This document shows, piece by piece, positions 15,940-21,020 of a stretch of DNA of 21,020 bases. Source of the DNA: a bacterium (GTDB taxonomy: Bacteria > Bacteroidota > Ignavibacteria > Kapaibacteriales > UBA2268). Position numbers and translations under genes: made by a program. Where the stretch lies: assembly GCA_024710535.1 (NCBI GenBank), contig JANJUO010000189.1, positions 1-21,020 on the forward strand. Direction: 5' to 3'. The notes below the pieces were generated by a model. It worked only from the letters and a program-made list of their open reading frames with translations, was not told where the DNA came from and did not search any database. Position 1 is the stretch's first letter. Each line of letters opens with the position of its first letter.

Positions 15940-16740
15940 TTATAAATTCTGCTTTATCCACTCAATTGCCATGCTTTTTTCGGTGAATTTTCCTTGATTA
16001 TATAAGGAATTTGCTTTATTTAGCAAATCTCCGAAATTCTTGCCGGGCTTTATTCCTAAATCTATCAAATCACTTCCGGATAGAATTTGAGTTTCGTTTA
16101 AATGACTATTAATTTCAAGAATTTTCTTTTCTAACCAATCGCAATGTGGAAAAACATTTTTCTCGTCGCGATTGATTCTGCCATTGTGATCTGCCTTTGC
16201 CAAGTTTATCAAATCTTTGATATTTACTCTCTTTTGAAGATTTGCGATAACAGAATTTTTGATTTTTTCTCGTTCCTTATATAGCTGCATTGGGCGAAGA
16301 TGCTCCTTGACCATTGCGGAAACATTTTCGATAACATCATTATCATAGCCCAGTTTTGAAAGAAAAATTTTTGCGGGGAACACGCCTTTTATATCATGTG
16401 CAGGATTTCTAATTCTTCCATTTTCATAAATCATTGTATATGGCTTTCCCAAATCATGACACAAACAGCCGAGCATAAAGCTTATTGCATCCTTTTCGGA
16501 GGGATAATTCTTTCTGAATTCAACAGCCGCATCCAAAACGAGCAATGTATGAGTCCAAACATCCCCTTCGGGATGCCAATAAGGATCTTGTATGGAGCCT
16601 ATTAGAGCATTTAATTGGACAAATTGAGAAATTAAATTTGATTTTTTGAGATAATTAAAGAATTCGGAAGGCGCTTCTGAATAAAGAAGATTGTTATGTA
16701 AATTTTCAAATATAGTATGATTTTTGATAAAAATTAACAT
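15940..16740 (-). CDS. Stand-alone HD-domain phosphohydrolase (CCA-enzyme-like HD module)
   Basis: The 266-residue protein has the HD metal-binding motif in the form found in bacterial multifunctional CCA enzymes: HPEGDVWTHT (56-65, His64), then CLCHDLGKP with His95-Asp96, NPAHD (His114-Asp115) and a KEHLRP segment further on. The nucleotidyltransferase head of CCA enzymes (a GGxVRD-type motif) is absent. The N-terminal 45 residues are too short to hold it, and no in-frame continuation was seen. In CCA enzymes the HD module has 2',3'-cyclic phosphodiesterase, phosphatase and nuclease activity; here it could act on RNA ends or nucleotides. The C-terminal 60 residues (LGIKPGKNFGDLLNKA) also match the tail of the CCA family. 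Confidence 0.8.
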   Translation of the reverse strand: MLIFIKNHTIFENLHNNLLYSEAPSEFFNYLKKSNLISQFVQLNALIGSIQDPYWHPEGDVWTHTLLVLDAAVEFRKNYPSEKDAISFMLGCLCHDLGKPYTMIYENGRIRNPAHDIKGVFPAKIFLSKLGYDNDVIENVSAMVKEHLRPMQLYKEREKIKNSVIANLQKRVNIKDLINLAKADHNGRINRDEKNVFPHCDWLEKKILEINSHLNETQILSGSDLIDLGIKPGKNFGDLLNKANSLYNQGKFTEKSMAIEWIKQNL

Positions 16741-16920
16741 AATTGCAATTGATCTTTTTATTATCTGATAAATGAAAAAAAAATAATAATGCTTTTTTGA
16801 ATACCAAACAGATTATCAGCATCCGATTTTATCAAAAAGATTCCCTAAAAAATAGAAAACATACTTGATTAATCAAAAAAACCAAATGTAATTAATCTAT
16901 TGAAATTAACGAATAAATAA

Positions 16921-16949
16921 TTGCTTTAGTTTGTAACTAACTATATTTG
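16921..16949 (+). promoter_or_regulatory. Possible promoter with a long leader
   Basis: TTG at 16921-16923 is followed after 18 bases by TATATTTG (16942-16949), an exact TAnnTTTG match. It would give a leader of about 360 bases before the ATG at 17318. In such AT-rich DNA this may be chance. Confidence 0.28.
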
Positions 16950-17183
16950 AACTGATATTTAAAGATAAAAAATAAAAATTATTTTTAATATGTTATGAAA
17001 ATTTAATAAATTATATGTTTAGGAGTTTGTAAATCTAAAAATGAAAAAAGTGTGCAATAAAAGTGGAAAAATAAGCCAAAATCGAACTGAAAATGAACAA
17101 AATTGATAGAAATATGAAAAAATTTTTATTTTTCTGTAAAAATTTCTTGTTTATTATTTGATAATGCAATAAATTGTATCTCG

Positions 17184-17214
17184 TTTTCCAAACAATTTAA
17201 TAATTGTTTGAAAA
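17184..17214. other. Hairpin in the leader region
   Basis: CAAACAATT (17189-17197) pairs perfectly with AATTGTTTG (17202-17210) around TAAT. The stem extends by TTTT/AAAA past a bulged C. No T run follows on the plus strand, so it is not a standard terminator; it could be an operator or leader structure. Confidence 0.4.
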
Positions 17215-17304
17215 TTAAAAAAAGATAATAATTCTATATAAAGATTTAGTAGTTTGAATTTAAATTTTAAAAATAAAATAAGTGTTGTAGTTAACGCTCT
17301 AAAC

Positions 17305-17310
17305 AGGAGG
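17305..17310 (+). promoter_or_regulatory. Strong Shine-Dalgarno site (AGGAGG)
   Basis: A perfect AGGAGG lies seven bases before the ATG at 17318. Other genes in this window have weak or no such site, so this one stands out and fixes the start of the 763-residue protein. It suggests high or specially controlled translation. Confidence 0.75.
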
Positions 17311-17317
17311 AACAGAA

Positions 17318-19609
17318 ATGTCTAAAGGCGGTGGAGCCGGTAAGGTATATTTCGTGCTTTATTTGGCTGTGGTATTGGAGTTGCTTATCATCATCGTGGA
17401 GCGAGATGAGGCAGAAGAGCATCTTCATAAGAAAACGCAGGAAGCGATGAGAATTGTGGAAAGTATTTTGTCTCAGCTCCAATCCGGAGCAGGTACGGAG
17501 GGGATCAATACCCGTCCGCAAGATGAAATCACTCTTATTCCAGCTAATGTAAACGTAAAAGAAGCATTAGGAACAGACATCAAATCGGATAGAACATATC
17601 TCGTTGAAGTTGGTGTTACCGATATTACTGCATCTTTACGTAAAAAAGAAGAGGAAAGTCAGAAAGAATATCAACTTAGACTAAGCAAACTTGTTGAACT
17701 TGCTAACGTTGAAGAACTTGAATATCAGATTTTGTATAATCCTGACCAAAATCCAACGCAGGCACCGGATTTCCCACCGGAAGATACATTGTCGAAATAT
17801 AAGATTTCGCTTGATTCTAATCAAATTAATCAGAGAATAAGTGTGCCAAACTTCCCTGAATGGGAATTTATCGGCTATATGAAACTTAAGATTGATAAGG
17901 TTGCAACTACAAGTCAACTTAATGCAGATAATATTTCTCTTGCTCAGTTCGAACCGGTTTATCCTGCAAGTGCCGTTTCTAAATATGGTAACTATTGTGC
18001 TCCTCCGGGGGTTCATCCTGATAGTATTTTCCATTATATCACCGACACTGTTCACATGAAACAGTTGAAAGTAGGCAAACTTGTTCGTCGTGCTTTTGCT
18101 GTTCATTTCCAACCTACCGGTCAAGGCGGATGGTACAAACTTAGATTTGCATCACGCACAAACCGTATCCTTGGTGTGAGAAAAGATCCAAACAAAACTA
18201 TTGCAAATGTTGATGACATTCCGGACGATTATAGAGTAAACATTGGAACTGTGCAATTATCTGTTGCAGATTTGAAAAAAGTTAAGAAAGAATTAGCTGG
18301 AACTCTTGATGCGTTTGGATTGCCTGATGCGTCTGTTTTATTCTCGCAAGATGGAATTGAAGAATTCGAAACTCAGATAAATGAAGCAAAAATCAAAGCT
18401 GCTTCTTCATCTGATAAAGATAGAGAGCAAAATGTAAGCAAAATAGATCTATATAGTTACATTGTTAAATTGCTTGTTCCGGGTGCATCAATTAACTTTG
18501 ATCAAAACCGTGGCAGTATTGAATTTAACGTACGTGTAAATAAAGTGGAACCTCGTCCGAACGATCCATCATTATTTATGCCTGATAAAGTATTTAGTTT
18601 CTCGAATGCTCCGGGTGTATTCCAATTCTCAATCAGCCCTTATCAAGCAACCGGCAATATTATAGAAGCAAGAGTTATGAACGAAAGTGGTAGCCAAGTG
18701 GCAATGATTAGAGAAACTCCACTTGACCAAATTTCAGGTCTTGGGGTATCCGCACCTGCATTTGGTTCAAAACGTGAATTTAGAGGTGTTGTTGATAAAG
18801 CTTTAGCTCCTGGTAATTATAAAATTGAAGTAAAACACCGTCTTGGTGCAAAAGAAGCATCAAATATTGCTTATCTTGAAGTGTTCAGCGATAAACTTGA
18901 TAATGAAACAACGTTCAAGGGCAGACTTGATGGATATACTTACTACGGCGGTAGCTTTAGATTCTCATTCCCTGAAACATCAAAGGGCAAGATTCAAGCA
19001 AATCAATTCAAGATGTATTTCTCAAGTGATAAATCACAAGATAAAAAAGAAGTATCAGGTTTGACAACAAGAGGCGACTTTAGTTTCCCACCTGAAATCA
19101 AAAATGCAAATGTAAAAGTTGTATGGGTTCAGCCATTCACATTTACAGAATATACATTGTTTGAAGATAGTTTTGTAATCAAACAAGAACCACCAAACTT
19201 GGTTACTCCAACTGTTTACGTTCAGGAATGTCCGGGAACAATGAGCAAGTTCAAAGTTCGTGTTGAAGGTATTCAAGTGGGCGCCCCAATGGCTTCAGAT
19301 AAAGAAAATGCAAAAGTTAAATTAGAAGTAACAGGAACCCCAACAATAGAAGAAGGACTCAAGGGTTACACATTTGCAACAGAGCCAATGCTCGAAGGCG
19401 ATGAGAAAACAGGTGTTTATGCAATGGAATTCGAAATAAGTGGCAAACCTGAAAAGAATATGAGCAAAGTGGTAACAACAATTAGTGTACCTTGTAAGAT
19501 TTGGGCTGAAAATCCATTGAATGGTGTAAAATCAGAAAAGATGGATGCTCCGATAATGATACAATTAACATGTTCGCCTGAAAAAGGCAAGAAGCCAAGA
19601 GGCAGATAA
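17318..19609 (+). CDS. Membrane-anchored periplasmic protein, possibly GldM/PorM-like
   Basis: The 763-residue protein has a short Gly-rich cytoplasmic N-terminus, one transmembrane helix (about residues 10-27) with a Glu (E21) buried in it, then a charged helical stretch (28-60) and a long periplasmic part. That part looks like a helical region (to about 190) followed by several Ig-like beta domains, and a Lys/Arg-rich end (EKGKKPRGR). I recognise no firm family. One N-terminal helix with a charged residue, a helical domain and serial Ig-like domains is the architecture of GldM/PorM, the T9SS motor subunit, and a T9SS cargo protein is encoded in this window. GldM is shorter (about 515 residues), and neither GldL nor GldK lies upstream. 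The next gene starts 44 bases downstream on the same strand, so they probably form an operon. The GldM link is inference. Confidence 0.75.
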   Translation: MSKGGGAGKVYFVLYLAVVLELLIIIVERDEAEEHLHKKTQEAMRIVESILSQLQSGAGTEGINTRPQDEITLIPANVNVKEALGTDIKSDRTYLVEVGVTDITASLRKKEEESQKEYQLRLSKLVELANVEELEYQILYNPDQNPTQAPDFPPEDTLSKYKISLDSNQINQRISVPNFPEWEFIGYMKLKIDKVATTSQLNADNISLAQFEPVYPASAVSKYGNYCAPPGVHPDSIFHYITDTVHMKQLKVGKLVRRAFAVHFQPTGQGGWYKLRFASRTNRILGVRKDPNKTIANVDDIPDDYRVNIGTVQLSVADLKKVKKELAGTLDAFGLPDASVLFSQDGIEEFETQINEAKIKAASSSDKDREQNVSKIDLYSYIVKLLVPGASINFDQNRGSIEFNVRVNKVEPRPNDPSLFMPDKVFSFSNAPGVFQFSISPYQATGNIIEARVMNESGSQVAMIRETPLDQISGLGVSAPAFGSKREFRGVVDKALAPGNYKIEVKHRLGAKEASNIAYLEVFSDKLDNETTFKGRLDGYTYYGGSFRFSFPETSKGKIQANQFKMYFSSDKSQDKKEVSGLTTRGDFSFPPEIKNANVKVVWVQPFTFTEYTLFEDSFVIKQEPPNLVTPTVYVQECPGTMSKFKVRVEGIQVGAPMASDKENAKVKLEVTGTPTIEEGLKGYTFATEPMLEGDEKTGVYAMEFEISGKPEKNMSKVVTTISVPCKIWAENPLNGVKSEKMDAPIMIQLTCSPEKGKKPRGR

Positions 19610-19653
19610 TTAACTGAATTAACGAAATTAAATTATTAAAGGATAAAAAATAT

Positions 19654-21020
19654 ATGAAGAAGTTAAATTTGTTGTCAGTCATTTTTGCCTTGCTTTTCTT
19701 ATCTATGGCTAACAGTTTTGGTCAGGGCACTATGGATGATTCTTTCAAAATGCGGTTAGAAAGCATTTTGAACAAATTTAAAAATTACAGATACTCAAAT
19801 GTATCGGTTTATAAATTTAAGAGCGCCAATCTTAAAGATATTCGCTCTATCGTAAAAAGAGAAAGCGGTGATGATGAATCTCCGGAGCAGGCATCTGCAA
19901 CTAACGATAGTTGCGTTAAAAAGTATTCAATTGCTTTGACTTCAGTGATACAGAAAGAAGTTAGAGCTAGTAAGTTTACTTTAGGTCAAATAAAAAGAGT
20001 TCTTTATGATGCTGATTTCGATCCAATTCCTCCTGATACGGATCTCCAATGTATCATTAACTACTTCCGTAGTCAAACAGCGCGTGTTCAGAAGATTATT
20101 CGTAATGCCTATGTAGTTACTACAGAAGCAGACCCGCAAACAAATATGCCGGGAACAATTATTGCTATGATTGTTTCTTATGATAATCAATCTGAATATA
20201 TGACAGACCATTTGGTTTCACCAAATCCTTATGATATTTTCACTTATCCTGAGTTGAAAAATACTCAAATTGATAAAGGTCAATTCAAAGCAGACAATCT
20301 TCATGATTTGGTTGTGAATGCATTCCAACAAAATGGTTTGGATGATGTTACTATGGAAGCTCGTGGTTTTGGAACTGGAAAAATGATTTTCCGTCAAAAA
20401 CCGGGCTATTCAGCCTCATTAATTCAAGATGAATATATGATTAGCCCTGAAGATGTTCAACTTTTCAAAAGAATTTCTGAAGGTCAACCACTTGACTATT
20501 CAAACAAAAAAAATGAAGTTGTCGTAAGTCCTGATTTATTAAGCTGGAAACAATATGACTTTATTTATGAAACAGATGATGAAGGTAATATTGTATTAGA
20601 TAATGATGGTAAACCTGTGATTGTTGACCCAAAATCAAATAGCCGTTTACCGAATTGGGGTATTGAATTGAAGTATGGAGCAGATGATATTGGCTACCCT
20701 TCATTTTTCAGCGAAAGACTTACATTGAGTGCATTGTGGCAAGGTGTTAAAATGGGATTGATTTTCTCAACTGACGCAATGAGTAATATGAGCCCAGATG
20801 TATTCAAAGTAGATAGAAAATTTGCTTTAACAGATGGAGCAATTTCAGGTATCGCCGGCGAAGCAGATTTTGCACTTGATGTAATTCCGCAAAGCGGCAT
20901 TTTCAAAGGCAGTTTTGCATATATATTTGGTAATGCCACAGAAGGTCCTATCAAACGTGATGTTGATTTCTTGCTTTCTGATGAATACAAACCTAAAGAT
21001 CCATCAAGTATGGATTATAT
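19654..21020 (+). CDS. Exported protein of unknown function, 5' part (runs off window)
   Basis: The frame is open from ATG 19654 to the last base, giving at least 455 residues; the stop lies outside. The start follows AAAGGA. A clear signal peptide is present (MKKLN, hydrophobic to about residue 20, then SFGQG, a likely cleavage site). The mature part begins with a charged helical region (DDSFKMRLESILNKFKNY) and continues as mixed alpha/beta sequence, with DDEGNIVLDNDGKPVIVDPKS as an acidic loop and a Gly-rich region near 400-440 (SGIAGEADFALDV, GSFAYIFG) that may be outer-membrane beta structure. I recognise no family. It follows the membrane-anchored protein by 44 bases and uses a similar, less AT-biased codon style, so the two probably share a transcript and perhaps a complex. 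Confidence 0.8.
   Translation, partial: MKKLNLLSVIFALLFLSMANSFGQGTMDDSFKMRLESILNKFKNYRYSNVSVYKFKSANLKDIRSIVKRESGDDESPEQASATNDSCVKKYSIALTSVIQKEVRASKFTLGQIKRVLYDADFDPIPPDTDLQCIINYFRSQTARVQKIIRNAYVVTTEADPQTNMPGTIIAMIVSYDNQSEYMTDHLVSPNPYDIFTYPELKNTQIDKGQFKADNLHDLVVNAFQQNGLDDVTMEARGFGTGKMIFRQKPGYSASLIQDEYMISPEDVQLFKRISEGQPLDYSNKKNEVVVSPDLLSWKQYDFIYETDDEGNIVLDNDGKPVIVDPKSNSRLPNWGIELKYGADDIGYPSFFSERLTLSALWQGVKMGLIFSTDAMSNMSPDVFKVDRKFALTDGAISGIAGEADFALDVIPQSGIFKGSFAYIFGNATEGPIKRDVDFLLSDEYKPKDPSSMDY

Larger units (their letters stand above)
16741..17317. other. Long AT-rich intergenic region upstream of the 763-residue protein gene
   Basis: These 577 bases separate divergent genes and contain no convincing gene on either strand. 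The region is extremely AT-rich with many A and T runs. It holds a hairpin at 17184-17214, a possible promoter at 16921-16949 and a strong ribosome binding site at the right edge. No tRNA or known riboswitch core was recognised. Confidence 0.6.

Noticed and set aside
17202..17220. Intrinsic terminator at the 17184-17214 hairpin
   Set aside because: The stem is followed by A-rich rather than T-rich sequence on the plus strand, and no gene ends nearby.
17681..18124. 147-residue minus-strand frame inside the 763-residue protein gene
   Set aside because: It has basic, Ile/Asn-rich shadow-like composition and overlaps a gene with a strong ribosome binding site and coherent domain layout.

Overview
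The window looks like an AT-rich genome of the FCB (Bacteroidota/Chlorobiota) group. Three things point there. A secreted protein ends in a type IX secretion (T9SS) C-terminal sorting domain. Several upstream regions carry the Bacteroidota promoter pattern TTG-N18..22-TAnnTTTG. Most starts have only weak Shine-Dalgarno sequences. A deep lineage such as Kapabacteria or Ignavibacteria is a guess; no rRNA or marker gene here can settle it.

Layout. (1) Positions 1-360 hold the 3' end of a DinB-family gene, followed by a probable bidirectional terminator and a 200-bp cluster of palindromic repeats. (2) Positions 641-7520, minus strand, form a tightly packed four-gene operon. It is transcribed as SAM methyltransferase, HAD phosphatase, nucleotidyltransferase, then a 1619-residue protein that fuses a CDP-glycerol-transferase-like domain, two duplicated GT2 glycosyltransferases and a GT4 glycosyltransferase. 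This reads as a surface-glycan synthesis and modification unit. (3) A divergent promoter region (7521-7690) separates it from a 1167-residue T9SS cargo protein and then a 492-residue octaheme cytochrome c of the hydroxylamine oxidoreductase (HAO) family, both on the plus strand. (4) A repeat-bearing gap (12913-13257) precedes mreC-mreD, which meet a convergent LolC/E-type permease and a stand-alone HD-domain protein on the minus strand. (5) A 577-bp very AT-rich gap leads into a 763-residue membrane-anchored periplasmic protein with an unusually strong ribosome binding site. A second exported protein follows and runs off the end of the window.

Most of the window concerns the cell envelope: glycan synthesis, T9SS cargo, periplasmic electron transfer, cell shape, lipoprotein release and a membrane-anchored periplasmic scaffold. 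The best candidates for something new are the four-domain glycosyltransferase with its operon, the isolated HAO-like cytochrome, the pair at the right end (possibly a divergent GldM/PorM-like module), and the repeat cluster, whose paired substitutions preserve the palindromes.
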